Under the pieces are notes generated by a model, which saw nothing but the letters and a program-made list of their open reading frames with translations, was not told the DNA's origin and made no database searches. A stretch of 64,000 nt of DNA from Vannielia litorea (lineage in GTDB: Bacteria; Pseudomonadota; Alphaproteobacteria; Rhodobacterales; Rhodobacteraceae): positions 124,001 to 188,000 of the forward strand of contig NZ_QTNQ01000001.1 of assembly GCF_018424695.1 (NCBI RefSeq). Reading direction: 5' to 3'. Position 1 is the stretch's first letter. Each line of letters opens with the position of its first letter. This document shows positions 1-7,556 of the stretch, in pieces. Both the position numbers and the translations under genes were made by a program.

Positions 1-66
1 ACTGAGATTGCGGAAGTTCCGCCAAATGTTGTTCCATCGAATCTTCCTTGAACAGATGTTTCCACC

Positions 67-97
67 GTTCTAGGGTCTGTAGTTGATACAGGCTCAA
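67..97 (-). promoter_or_regulatory. MerR-type promoter/operator reading leftward out of the window
   Basis: On the minus strand a -35 element TTGAGC (97-92) and a -10 element TAGAAC (72-67) are separated by 19 bp. The spacer holds a perfect 5-5-5 dyad, CTGTA-gttga-TACAG (77-91). A 19-20 bp spacer with a centred dyad is the hallmark of promoters untwisted by MerR-family activators. The site lies just upstream of the MerR-family gene at 114 and would drive a divergent gene beyond the left edge. The structure is seen directly; the link to that regulator is inferred. Confidence 0.7.
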
Positions 98-113
98 GGG
101 ATTTTTCGGCACA

Positions 114-527
114 ATGAGTAACACAAGCGTGAGATCAATTCGGCGGGGCGATTTGGCCCGCGCAACGGGCTGCAACCTGGAAACCATTCGCTATTACGAG
201 AAAATCGGGATCATGCCGGACCCGCCGCGCAGTACGAAGGGCTACCGAAGCTACGACGATGCCCACGTCAAGCGGCTGAAATTCGTCATGCGGTCCCGCG
301 ATCTAGGCTTTTCTCTCGAAGAGGTTCGCGGGCTGCTTGGGCTGGTCGATGACCGATCCCGGACATGCGCCGAGGTGCAGATCATCGCCGAAGATCATCT
401 GACTGACGTTCAGGCCAAGATTGCCGATCTGCAGCGCATCGAGCGCGTCCTGTCGGACACTGTTGCGCGATGCACCGGCGATGCTGCCCCAGAATGCGCG
501 GTGATCGATGCGTTACTCGATGCTTAG
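114..527 (+). CDS. MerR-family heavy-metal-responsive regulator
   Basis: This 137-residue protein has an N-terminal MerR winged helix (about residues 8-76; ETIRYYEKIGIMPDP and KGYRSYDD are typical), a long dimerisation helix and a C-terminal metal loop. The Cys residues are C85, C120 and C128. C85 sits where ZntR/CadR/PbrR-type divalent sensors carry Cys and CueR carries Ser. The loop CTGDAAPEC has the shorter C-x7-C spacing of CueR. Family knowledge says such proteins activate metal-efflux genes by distorting a 19-20 bp spacer promoter, and one lies immediately upstream facing left. The metal cannot be read with certainty; a thiophilic metal is likely. No strong Shine-Dalgarno sequence is seen, so the start is the first in-frame ATG. 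Confidence 0.9.
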   Translation: MSNTSVRSIRRGDLARATGCNLETIRYYEKIGIMPDPPRSTKGYRSYDDAHVKRLKFVMRSRDLGFSLEEVRGLLGLVDDRSRTCAEVQIIAEDHLTDVQAKIADLQRIERVLSDTVARCTGDAAPECAVIDALLDA

Positions 528-711
528 TCCACCCTAAAGAAGAGGGGGCAACGGACCTTCGTGAACGGCGCAGCGAAAGCCCGAAAAGTCCCGCAGAGCG
601 GACTATTGGAACTGTTTGGTTCGGGCAGGTTTGGACCGGGTTCCTCCGCCAAGCGGAAAAGGAAAAGTGGGCTTTGAGAAGGGTGTTTCAAACCTCTCAA
701 AGGAGATCCCC

Positions 712-1101
712 ATGTCCATGAATGTTCAACCCCAGCCAGACCTTCCGGATCCGACCGTGATCGCGGCGCAAAACGACGCGTTTCGCAAGCTCGCGTGCCT
801 TGGGGTGCCGCCCGCGCAGCCCATCCAGGGCCGCATGCATGTCACCCGCGCGCTTATGGAGGCCGGTGACGGCTTCATGGCCGAGGCGGTGAAGGCGACC
901 GGTGCGTTTGATACATTCGAGCCTGAGAATGATCCCGAGGGATGGCACGATTTCGGGGCGGTCGAGATCCGGGGCGAGACCGTGTTCTGGAAGATCGATC
1001 TCTACGAAGCAGACTCGGACTTCCGCTACGGGGCTGAGACCCCGGACAATCCTGCCACCACCATGCGCGTGCTGACCATCATGCTGGCGCGCGACTGGTA
1101 G
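712..1101 (+). CDS. DUF3768 domain protein
   Basis: The protein has 129 residues. The start is set by AAAGGAG about 8 nt before ATG; an in-frame upstream extension lacks a ribosome site. It resembles DUF3768, whose members carry an IAAxNDxFR-like N-terminal stretch (here IAAQNDAFRK), a central NDPEGWHDFGAVE block and a C-terminal RVLTIMLA. The molecular function of DUF3768 is unknown. Members are common on plasmids and integrative elements of Alphaproteobacteria, often close to antirestriction and partitioning genes, so it marks mobile DNA here. A terminator-like hairpin follows. Confidence 0.8.
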   Translation: MSMNVQPQPDLPDPTVIAAQNDAFRKLACLGVPPAQPIQGRMHVTRALMEAGDGFMAEAVKATGAFDTFEPENDPEGWHDFGAVEIRGETVFWKIDLYEADSDFRYGAETPDNPATTMRVLTIMLARDW

Positions 1102-1137
1102 GGCAGGGGACTCCTCCCCCTGACATCTGAGACGATG

Positions 1138-1176
1138 AAGGCCCGCTGAACCCTCAAAGGGAAAGTGGGCCTTTTG
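1138..1176 (+). terminator. Rho-independent-like terminator after the DUF3768 gene
   Basis: AAGGCCCGCT (1138-1147) pairs with AGTGGGCCTT (1164-1173) through one G-U pair. A nested CCCT/AGGG hairpin lies in the loop, and the stem runs into TTTTG. The position 37 bp after the stop codon at 1101 fits transcript termination. Confidence 0.7.
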
Positions 1177-1179
1177 TCG

Positions 1180-1771
1180 TGGTGATCCCTGAAGCCGGGG
1201 ATTGGTCACGCGCGTGAGCGCGCGGGCCGCGCGAGGCATTCCCCGCGCGGGTCGAAGTCCGGCGCGCGGTCGTAGTGAACGCTCTGCAACCCCACGCCGC
1301 AATTCGCAGCGCCACAGTGCAGGAAGTCAGTAAACAGTGAACGATGATAGGGGTGAGGGCGTCGCGATCGCCAATCTGATCGGGACCGATGGGTGCAGTG
1401 TTGTTGGTTGGGTTTATCGTTGGAGTACAGGCTCACATGCGGTGATGTGGGACGTCCAAGGGCCCCAGCCGGTATCGGAAACCCGGCCGGATATAAGTGA
1501 CGAACAGAAGCAAGAAATCGACTTCGATGCGCTCACGCGGATTCGAAAAAGTGACAGTGGATAGGATTCTCACGCAGCCGCCAGTTCATATTGATGGAAA
1601 GGGTCTGCGAGCGTACCGGTCATTTGAGCTGATGGCAGCGAAGGTCTCGAAGGAGCCCAGAGTGAGCGATGCTGCGCGCTCCACCAATGTCAGTTTTGGT
1701 GGTGATCGGCGAAATTGTGTATTTTTGGAAGCACCGCCAAAAGCTCTACAAAGTGTTCGCGGTGCGCGGTA
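1180..1771. other. Intergenic stretch with no supported gene
   Basis: This 590-bp stretch holds only short open frames without recognisable domains or good ribosome sites. A very GC-rich patch of alternating GCGC runs from about 1207 to 1275. It lies between a plus-strand terminator and the 3' end of the minus-strand cytochrome gene, and may be degraded mobile-element sequence. Confidence 0.5.
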
Positions 1772-2317
1772 TCACGGGAACCCCGCACGCATGTATGCGA
1801 TGATTTTCCAGATTTCTTCTTCAGTCAGCGCTTCCCTGAAGGCTGGCATTTCTGTTCCGAAGCGCTGACCGCCCTCAGAAATTGCCCAGAGCAGATACTC
1901 GTCTCCCGACATCGGCATCTGAACAAACCATCTAAGGAGAGCCGGAGAAGGCACGAGAGACCGACCGGCCTCACCATCCCCGAGACCCTCGGCTCCATGA
2001 CAACTTGCGCAGTTCGCTGTGTATAGCGTCTTGCCTTCCGCGATAACTTCAGGCGTCGCGCGAATAGTGTTCCGAGCACCCCGATAAGCTGCGGGCACGC
2101 CCTCGTTCATGTAAGTCCAGTGTCGTTGCATGCGCTGCTGCTGGCCTGGTCCCATGTTTCCGTGCCCCCAGCCAGGCATGCGTTCAGACCACATGTGGCC
2201 CGGTCCCATCGGCCCGTGGCCCCACCAATCGCCTCGTTGCTGCTGTGCGACGGCCACAGTGGCAATGATGACAAACACCGCGCCCAAACCCATAAATCGT
2301 AGTCTATGCTGTGTCAT
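1772..2317 (-). CDS. Exported mono-haem c-type cytochrome
   Basis: The protein has 181 residues. It has an N-terminal signal peptide (hydrophobic GLGAVFVIIATVAVAQ), then a Gly/His/Met/Trp-rich segment (about residues 28-65) that could bind metal, then a class I cytochrome c domain. The haem site is CASCH at about residue 103 and the likely axial Met is in GTEMPAF. GGGAGAAGACG precedes the ATG. It is the last gene of an apparent ArsR-DUF411-cytochrome operon. Periplasmic cytochromes next to DUF411 proteins occur in copper and metal-response clusters, so a role in periplasmic redox or metal handling is inferred. Confidence 0.85.
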   Translation of the reverse strand: MTQHRLRFMGLGAVFVIIATVAVAQQQRGDWWGHGPMGPGHMWSERMPGWGHGNMGPGQQQRMQRHWTYMNEGVPAAYRGARNTIRATPEVIAEGKTLYTANCASCHGAEGLGDGEAGRSLVPSPALLRWFVQMPMSGDEYLLWAISEGGQRFGTEMPAFREALTEEEIWKIIAYMRAGFP

Positions 2318-2355
2318 CGTCTTCTCCCTATTATTTCTGATCGTCTAATTTCACC

Positions 2356-2823
2356 TCAGGCTGCGTCATAACTCGTGAACACTTCGGTGCTACCGTCGCG
2401 CCGGATCAGGAATACTTCGTAGGCTTCCCGCTGATCTTCCGGCCCCATTCCGGGTGATCCATAGGGCATGCCTGGAACGGCGAGACCGACTGCATCTGGA
2501 CGTTCGTCCAGAAGGCGACGGATGTCTGCAGCCGGCACATGGCCCTCGATCATGTAGCCATCGATCTCGCCCGTGTGGCACGACATCATGTCTTGAGGGA
2601 TGCCATTGTCCAACTTGTGCCGAACCAGCAGAGTGCCAAAGCTGCGCTCCTCGGTTACACGAAAGCCTTCCGCTCGAAGAATATCGACCCAAACCCGGCA
2701 ACAGCTGCAATTCGGGTCCTTAAGAACGTGGATCGACGGAGCTCCCTGCGCAATCGCGGCGAAGGGTGCAATGATGGTAAGACCTACAGCGGCTATAATA
2801 ATTTGACGGCGCGTTACATCAAT
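2356..2823 (-). CDS. DUF411 periplasmic metal-binding protein with an apparent ATT start
   Basis: The DUF411 domain is complete only if the frame is read from upstream of all canonical start codons. From an ATT codon at 2823 it gives about 155 residues: a twin-arginine-like signal (TRRQIIIAAVG), the metal site DPNCSCC at about residues 36-42, then MMSCHTGEIDGYMIEGHVP and GLAVPGMPYGSPGM. AAAGGA lies about 8 nt before the ATT, and an in-frame TAA lies just upstream, so the start must be within a few codons. A TTG-based call at 2613 would remove the signal and the Cys cluster. DUF411 proteins are linked to copper resistance. The gene sits between the ArsR repressor and cytochrome c genes on the same strand. 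Confidence 0.8.
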   Translation of the reverse strand: MDVTRRQIIIAAVGLTIIAPFAAIAQGAPSIHVLKDPNCSCCRVWVDILRAEGFRVTEERSFGTLLVRHKLDNGIPQDMMSCHTGEIDGYMIEGHVPAADIRRLLDERPDAVGLAVPGMPYGSPGMGPEDQREAYEVFLIRRDGSTEVFTSYDAA

Positions 2824-2874
2824 ATCAGTCGTCCTTTAGCTCTGTCCTAGTCTATTTCATCGCTTAGTGGCTGC

Positions 2875-3231
2875 TTATCTCCCGCGATAGTTGTCGCAGG
2901 ACTCAACGCCCCCTGCGACCACATCGAGAAGTGCGTCCACATCGCTCAACAGCGTTGCGATACGTGCGCTACTGATACGGTAGCGGATGAAGCGCCCATC
3001 TCGGTCGCTGTTAACTAGCCCGCACTCCAACAAGCATCGCAAGTGGTTGGATACGTTTGGTTGTGATAGTCCCGTACGCTCGACGAGTTCGTGAACAACC
3101 AGCGGCTCCCCGCACAGCGCGCCGAGAATAGACAAGCGGCTTGGGTCGGCAAAGCCGCGAAATAGTTTTGCTCGTTGTTCAATGGTACCGACCTTGCGGT
3201 CCACAACGATCTGCGTCATATCATTGCTCAC
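2875..3231 (-). CDS. ArsR/SmtB-family repressor, CmtR-like metal site
   Basis: The protein has 118 residues with a compact winged helix; the recognition region is about residues 53-72 (GLSQPNVSNHLRCLLECGLV). Two cysteines in that helix, C66-x3-C70, plus C112 near the C-terminus, match the alpha4C-type site of the Cd/Pb sensor CmtR. Metal binding would release DNA. The first start is GTG at 3231; an in-frame ATG at 3219 is an alternative. An inverted repeat (3218-3237) overlaps both, suggesting autoregulation. The gene is divergent from the CDF-lspA pair and probably controls both directions. Confidence 0.88.
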   Translation of the reverse strand: MSNDMTQIVVDRKVGTIEQRAKLFRGFADPSRLSILGALCGEPLVVHELVERTGLSQPNVSNHLRCLLECGLVNSDRDGRFIRYRISSARIATLLSDVDALLDVVAGGVESCDNYRGR

Positions 3232-3237
3232 TGATAT
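3218..3237. promoter_or_regulatory. Candidate ArsR/CmtR operator
   Basis: ATATCA (3218-3223) and TGATAT (3232-3237) form a perfect 6-bp inverted repeat with an 8-bp spacer. It sits over the start of the ArsR gene and 39 bp before the divergent CDF transporter start, a typical place for an ArsR-family operator. Confidence 0.5.
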
Positions 3238-3275
3238 ATTATCCTTTGATCCACTTTAGCAGGAGAACTGCGATC

Positions 3276-4124
3276 ATGGCCAACGCAGAAAGCGCGATAG
3301 CAGATATCCCATCCTTTCGTTACCGCGTTTCCGGCATGGATTGCGCCAAGGATGCCGCCCAGATCGAGCGGGCGGCGCAATCTGCGGGTATCGCGCCTGA
3401 CGCCGTGAAAGTGTCTACTGCAACGCACATAATGACTTTGACAGCTCCCGAAGCGCGCTTGCCGGAAATTGAAAAAGCCGTCGAGACAACAGGGTATGGG
3501 TTTGACCGCATCGAGAGCGACGAAGATATTCAGCAAGGTGCGGCCCATCAGGACCCTGGCTATCGCCGCGCGCTCTGGATCGTTGTGATCCTGAATGTTG
3601 GTTATGGCGTTCTTGAAATGATCGGCGGGTTCATTGCCGGATCACAGGCCGTGAAGGCCGACGCGTTGGATTTCATCGGCGACGGCGCAATCACCTTCCT
3701 CGGCCTGTTGGCCATCGGCTGGAGCCTCGCTTGGCGAGCGCGGTCGGCCCTGATCCAGGGCATCTTCCTCGGCCTGCTTGGTCTTGGAGTCTTTGGCACG
3801 ACCATCATAAGGGCATTCGAGCCGACAACCCCAGACGCCACTTTGATGGGGATTCTGGGCCTGATTGCTCTTGTGATAAATGTCATCTCCGTGCTGCCGT
3901 TGCTGCGGTACCGCAAGGGCGACGCGAACATGCGCGCTGTCTGGCTGTTCTCGCGCAACGACGCCATCGGCAACGCCGCAGTCGTTATCGCCGCCGGGCT
4001 GGTGGTTTGGCTAGGCAGCGCATGGCCCGATCTCATCGTAGCCTTCGGGATCGCCGGACTGTTCCTGCACTCGTCATGGGCGATCATCCGCGACGCGCGG
4101 GCCGATCTGAAGGCGGTGGCATGA
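3276..4124 (+). CDS. CDF-family cation efflux transporter with N-terminal HMA-like domain
   Basis: The protein has 282 residues. The start is set by AGGAGA 9 nt before the ATG; an upstream in-frame extension has no support. Residues about 12-75 resemble a heavy-metal-associated domain (VSGMDC), but the second metal Cys is replaced by Asp (GMDCAKD). A cation-diffusion-facilitator membrane region follows with about six helices, the Asp-rich motif KADALDFIGDG in helix 2 and RNDAIGN in helix 5. Such proteins export divalent cations from the cytoplasm. It overlaps lspA by ATGA, and CDF-lspA pairs are a recurrent metal-resistance arrangement. The neighbouring CmtR-like repressor suggests Cd, Pb or Zn as substrate. 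Confidence 0.88.
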   Translation: MANAESAIADIPSFRYRVSGMDCAKDAAQIERAAQSAGIAPDAVKVSTATHIMTLTAPEARLPEIEKAVETTGYGFDRIESDEDIQQGAAHQDPGYRRALWIVVILNVGYGVLEMIGGFIAGSQAVKADALDFIGDGAITFLGLLAIGWSLAWRARSALIQGIFLGLLGLGVFGTTIIRAFEPTTPDATLMGILGLIALVINVISVLPLLRYRKGDANMRAVWLFSRNDAIGNAAVVIAAGLVVWLGSAWPDLIVAFGIAGLFLHSSWAIIRDARADLKAVA

Positions 4125-4630
4125 ACAGCCGCGTTCTCGGTGGGCTTTGCGCCATCGCCGCGTTTGGTGTTGATCAGGGCACCAAGGCTCTTGCCCTGAA
4201 CTCCCCGGCGCTTGAGAACGGGGTCGAGGTTCTGCCCTTTCTCAACCTCGTGCGGGTTTTGAACGATGGGGTCAGCTTCGGTATGCTCGGCGGGGTCGTA
4301 CCCTGGTGGGGTCTGGTCGCACTTGCTGCCGTGGTCGTGGCATGGCTGCTGATCTGGCTGTGGAAGGCTCCGGACAGGCTGACAGGTGCGGCGCTCGGTC
4401 TGATCATCGGAGGCGCGCTTGGCAATATCCTTGACCGTCTGCGCTATCAGGCCGTCCCTGACTTTCTCGACTTCCATTACGGGTCATACCACTGGCCGTC
4501 CTTCAACTTGGCTGACGTGGCGATCTTTTGTGGGGCAGCATTGCTGTTCTGGGACAGCTTTCGCACCTCGAAAGTCAGGCCGGAAAATCGGGAACAAGAC
4601 AATCGCAAGGGAGATGTCACGGGGGGATAA
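4121..4630 (+). CDS. lspA: Lipoprotein signal peptidase (signal peptidase II)
   Basis: This inner-membrane aspartyl protease of 169 residues cleaves prolipoprotein signal peptides. Four hydrophobic segments are visible. The conserved blocks are NDGVSFGML (usually NxGAAF), GNILDRLRY with the first catalytic Asp, and FNLADVAIF with the second. The start ATG overlaps the CDF stop (ATGA), so translation is coupled. A second, metal-cluster-linked LspA is common on resistance elements and is probably extra to a chromosomal copy. Confidence 0.93.
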   Translation: MNSRVLGGLCAIAAFGVDQGTKALALNSPALENGVEVLPFLNLVRVLNDGVSFGMLGGVVPWWGLVALAAVVVAWLLIWLWKAPDRLTGAALGLIIGGALGNILDRLRYQAVPDFLDFHYGSYHWPSFNLADVAIFCGAALLFWDSFRTSKVRPENREQDNRKGDVTGG

Positions 4631-4667
4631 CAGCTAACAGGCAAAGAACTTTGGGAGGGAATTCGGC

Positions 4668-5189
4668 TTGAGATTTTTGGATTGGATTGACCGTGGCATT
4701 CGCGGCATCGGCGTCGTGACTGCGTGGCTGACAGTTGTTTCGATTGCTGCTTATGGCGCGCTTCAGATGCTGGATCGCAAGCTACAACTTGGCGTGTCGA
4801 GCTATTTGCCGGACCTGTCCACGTCACTGCTGTTCATCCTAATTTTCTTGACCTTTGGGTATACCTATCTGCGCGACGGTCACGTGCGCGTTGATGTTCT
4901 TCGCAGACATTGGTCCGCCCGCCGCATTGCTTGGATCGAACTGATTGGCGGCCTTTTTGTCCTTCTGCCGCTCGCCGCCATCCTGACCTATTACGGATGG
5001 GACGGTTTGATGCGCACCACGAAATACGCGGAAACTCAGTTGTGGGCACAACGCATTGCCGGGGTCATCGGCCCCATCTTGCTGGCTCTTGCCGGGATGA
5101 TCGTAGCCCTTCGCAACATCGCCTTTCTGACAGGGAGACGTGCGCAAGGTGCACCGGAACAAGCAAGCGGCCTGCACAATGGTGAATGA
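4668..5189 (+). CDS. dctQ: TRAP transporter small permease (DctQ family)
   Basis: The protein has 173 residues and four predicted membrane segments. The motif FGYTYLRDGHVRVDVL is typical of DctQ. The start is TTG, supported by GGGAGG about 8 nt upstream; no ATG fits. It lies 37 bp after lspA and overlaps DctM. In TRAP systems DctQ pairs with DctM and a periplasmic DctP to import carboxylates using Na+. No DctP gene is present nearby. Confidence 0.88.
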   Translation: MRFLDWIDRGIRGIGVVTAWLTVVSIAAYGALQMLDRKLQLGVSSYLPDLSTSLLFILIFLTFGYTYLRDGHVRVDVLRRHWSARRIAWIELIGGLFVLLPLAAILTYYGWDGLMRTTKYAETQLWAQRIAGVIGPILLALAGMIVALRNIAFLTGRRAQGAPEQASGLHNGE

Positions 5190-6552
5190 GGTCCTCACGG
5201 TTGCCATGCTTGTCGTGATGGCGATTGGGGTTTTCAGTGGCTTTCCGGTGGCGCTGGTGCTCGCGGGGACAGGCTTCTTGGGGTTTGTCGCTGCGGTTTG
5301 GGTGGGGATCACTGATTTTCAGCATCTGGGGCTGATCTACCTGCGGGCCCGTGGTGTACTGACCAATGAATCAGTCCAATTCACCAGCGTTCCAATGTTG
5401 ATTTTTCTTGGCCTGATCCTGAATGCCAGCGGGATTGCCGAAACCATGTTTCGCTTGCTGGGGCGTCTTCTGACAGGCGTTCCCGGTCGCTACGCCATTG
5501 CGACTTTGCTGATCGGCCTCGTTCTTGCGCCCGCCGCCGGGGTGATCGGTGCTTCCGTCATAACTGTGGCGTTGGTGGCCTATGCCCCGATGATGGCGTC
5601 GGGCTACGCACCGCGAACCGCAGGAGGCGCTGTCGCAGCTTCTGGAGCATTGGGTGTCGTGTTCCCGCCAGCCGTGATGCTGTTCTTCATCTCGAACGTG
5701 TTCTATCTGCGCATCGGATTGATGTATGTGGCCCTCATCGTACCTGTGCTTCTGATGGTCATGGCCTTCGCGGTCTACTTTGCGGTCACCTTGAGAAAAA
5801 CGGTCGAAATCCCGCTGGACACACCCAAGACCAATCTTGTGTCAGACCTCTTGTTTGTACTCGCGTCTGTCGCGGTCATCGCATCCATTCCGCTCAGCAT
5901 CATTCTGGGCTTTGCGACACTAACAGAGGCGGCTGGAGTAGGGGTTTTTGGCGCGCTATTGGTCGCGCTGGCGCGAAAGCGCTTGTCTTTCTCATCGTTG
6001 AACTCTGTCACGGTGCAGACAAGCACGATGACGTCGATGGTCTTCTTCATCGTATTGGGCGCATCGGTATTCTCGCTCAGTTTCCACCTGGTCGGTGGAC
6101 CGGACGTCATCTTCGAGTGGATATCCGCATTCGATCTCACCCGGTGGGAACTGTTGGCGATCCTCCTTGGCGTGATCATCATACTTGGGTTTGTTTTTGA
6201 CTGGATCGAGGTGCTGCTGGTCTTTGTACCCGTACTGATGCCGATTATTTCAGAGCTCGACTTCGCAGATCACGTCGGCTCTGCCTACTTTGCGCAGATC
6301 TGGATCGCTGGCCTGATTGCGTTGGCCTTGCAAACGTCCTTCCTGACGCCTCCTTTCGGCTATGCCCTGTTCTTTGCCAAGATGGCCGCACCGAAGGGTA
6401 TCAATCTGTCTGATATCTATCGCGGAGCGGTACCCCTTGTTGCCATTGAGATTGCATTGATCGCGGCGCTGATCTCGTTTCCTCAGCTTATCACTTGGCT
6501 GCCCGAAATGGCCCTTGGGGATGCCGATGCGCCGCAATTGATACAGCGGTGA
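5179..6552 (+). CDS. dctM: TRAP transporter large permease (DctM family)
   Basis: The protein has 457 residues with about a dozen membrane segments. The family features VPMLIFLGLILNASGIAE, the Gly/Ala-rich PAAGVIGASVITV and ASGALGVVFPPAVML are visible. The ATG at 5179 overlaps the end of DctQ; an earlier in-frame ATG at 5140 would overlap DctQ more and has no ribosome site. It catalyses secondary uptake with DctQ and a DctP protein. The substrate is unknown. The 219 bp that follow (6553-6771) show no supported gene. Confidence 0.88.
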   Translation: MVNEVLTVAMLVVMAIGVFSGFPVALVLAGTGFLGFVAAVWVGITDFQHLGLIYLRARGVLTNESVQFTSVPMLIFLGLILNASGIAETMFRLLGRLLTGVPGRYAIATLLIGLVLAPAAGVIGASVITVALVAYAPMMASGYAPRTAGGAVAASGALGVVFPPAVMLFFISNVFYLRIGLMYVALIVPVLLMVMAFAVYFAVTLRKTVEIPLDTPKTNLVSDLLFVLASVAVIASIPLSIILGFATLTEAAGVGVFGALLVALARKRLSFSSLNSVTVQTSTMTSMVFFIVLGASVFSLSFHLVGGPDVIFEWISAFDLTRWELLAILLGVIIILGFVFDWIEVLLVFVPVLMPIISELDFADHVGSAYFAQIWIAGLIALALQTSFLTPPFGYALFFAKMAAPKGINLSDIYRGAVPLVAIEIALIAALISFPQLITWLPEMALGDADAPQLIQR

Positions 6553-6771
6553 GTGATGTAGCCTGCAGCGGGGGAAAGCATTCCCTTGTGGGTTCTCTAG
6601 GTTTAACCGTTTTTTCGGATTGAGCTGAAGCGGCCACTGGCGCAGCCGCAGCGAAATGGTGCTTAGTCCGCTCTCCGGACAAACGCACCGAAAGCAGCGA
6701 AGGGCCGGTATTTGAACAACTCAGCACGCTAAAATTCTCGCAGCATGATGGCAAAGCTGTCTTTGTCAGCG

Positions 6772-7467
6772 CTAGTAGTTCACCTGTTCGAAGCCGTAAT
6801 TGCCCTCATAGTCACGCCAATCGACGAAGACAGATCGGTGATAGATACCCGGGCAATTCTGGCCCCAACGTTCAAGTCCCACATGGGCCTCGGGCAGGGC
6901 AGTTATGGAAGATCGCTGCCATGAGAAATCGCCTTGGGTCCCGTAGGTGCCGAGGACCACGGTCGCGCTTCGGTTACAATCCCCATCGCGCCCGGACTCG
7001 TGCTGTCGTGCATACCGTACATCGAAGACGCGGATGGACCGCACGAAATTGAACTCTGGCCCGCTGATATCGATGTCCGCGCGGTCCTGAACAAGCCGAA
7101 GGGTGAAGTCTGTGGGAACGAGATTATCTACTGGCAAGGATTGGAGCGGTCGACGGTTGTCGGTCCGGTACAAGGCTTCAATTATGCGGTCAGCGTTGTT
7201 TGATTGCCGATCGCTCTCATAGGACGCGCCCATGGGACAGCGCCAGATTTGCAGCGGCGGTTCCACTGGCCAAGGCGTAATCCGCCGGATGAACTCGGCG
7301 CGGGCTCGGGCGCAAGGGACGGAAGCGGGCCAGCCGCCAGACAGGCACAAGAGGATCGCGCAATCGATCGGGTAGGTCTGCGCGCGGGCGGGTGCCGGCA
7401 GCGAAAAGCTTGTCACGGCCAAAGCGACTGCGACCGAGGGGAGGAGCTTCTTGAGTAAATGGCGCAT
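6772..7467 (-). CDS. TrbM-like exported conjugation-associated protein
   Basis: The protein has 231 residues. The start is chosen by GGAGG 9 nt before the ATG at 7467. A signal peptide (AVALAVTSFSLPAPARA) is followed by the conserved block IDCAILLCLSGGWPAS, then TPWPVEPPLQIWRCPM, which resembles TrbM/MpfK-type proteins of conjugative plasmids. The C-terminal half (about residues 110-231) is not recognised. No other transfer gene is seen in the window, so it is probably an orphan left by, or still carried on, a conjugative element. Confidence 0.7.
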   Translation of the reverse strand: MRHLLKKLLPSVAVALAVTSFSLPAPARAQTYPIDCAILLCLSGGWPASVPCARARAEFIRRITPWPVEPPLQIWRCPMGASYESDRQSNNADRIIEALYRTDNRRPLQSLPVDNLVPTDFTLRLVQDRADIDISGPEFNFVRSIRVFDVRYARQHESGRDGDCNRSATVVLGTYGTQGDFSWQRSSITALPEAHVGLERWGQNCPGIYHRSVFVDWRDYEGNYGFEQVNY

Positions 7468-7556
7468 ACTGGGGGACCTCCGTGAGAGGAGTTCAGCATA
7501 CATACGATAATATACTATCGCAACGAAAAATATAAAGCCGCATAATTAAGTTTATG

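Noticed and set aside
616-711. In-frame N-terminal extension of the DUF3768 gene
   Set aside because: No ribosome site or family similarity; AAAGGAG points to the ATG at 712.
697-1302. Long minus-strand frame opposite the DUF3768 gene
   Set aside because: Arg/Gly-rich shadow of the real plus-strand gene, with no domain.
1206-1564. Two overlapping short frames (about 75 residues on each strand)
   Set aside because: No recognised domain, no good ribosome site, and the GC-rich composition explains open frames by chance.
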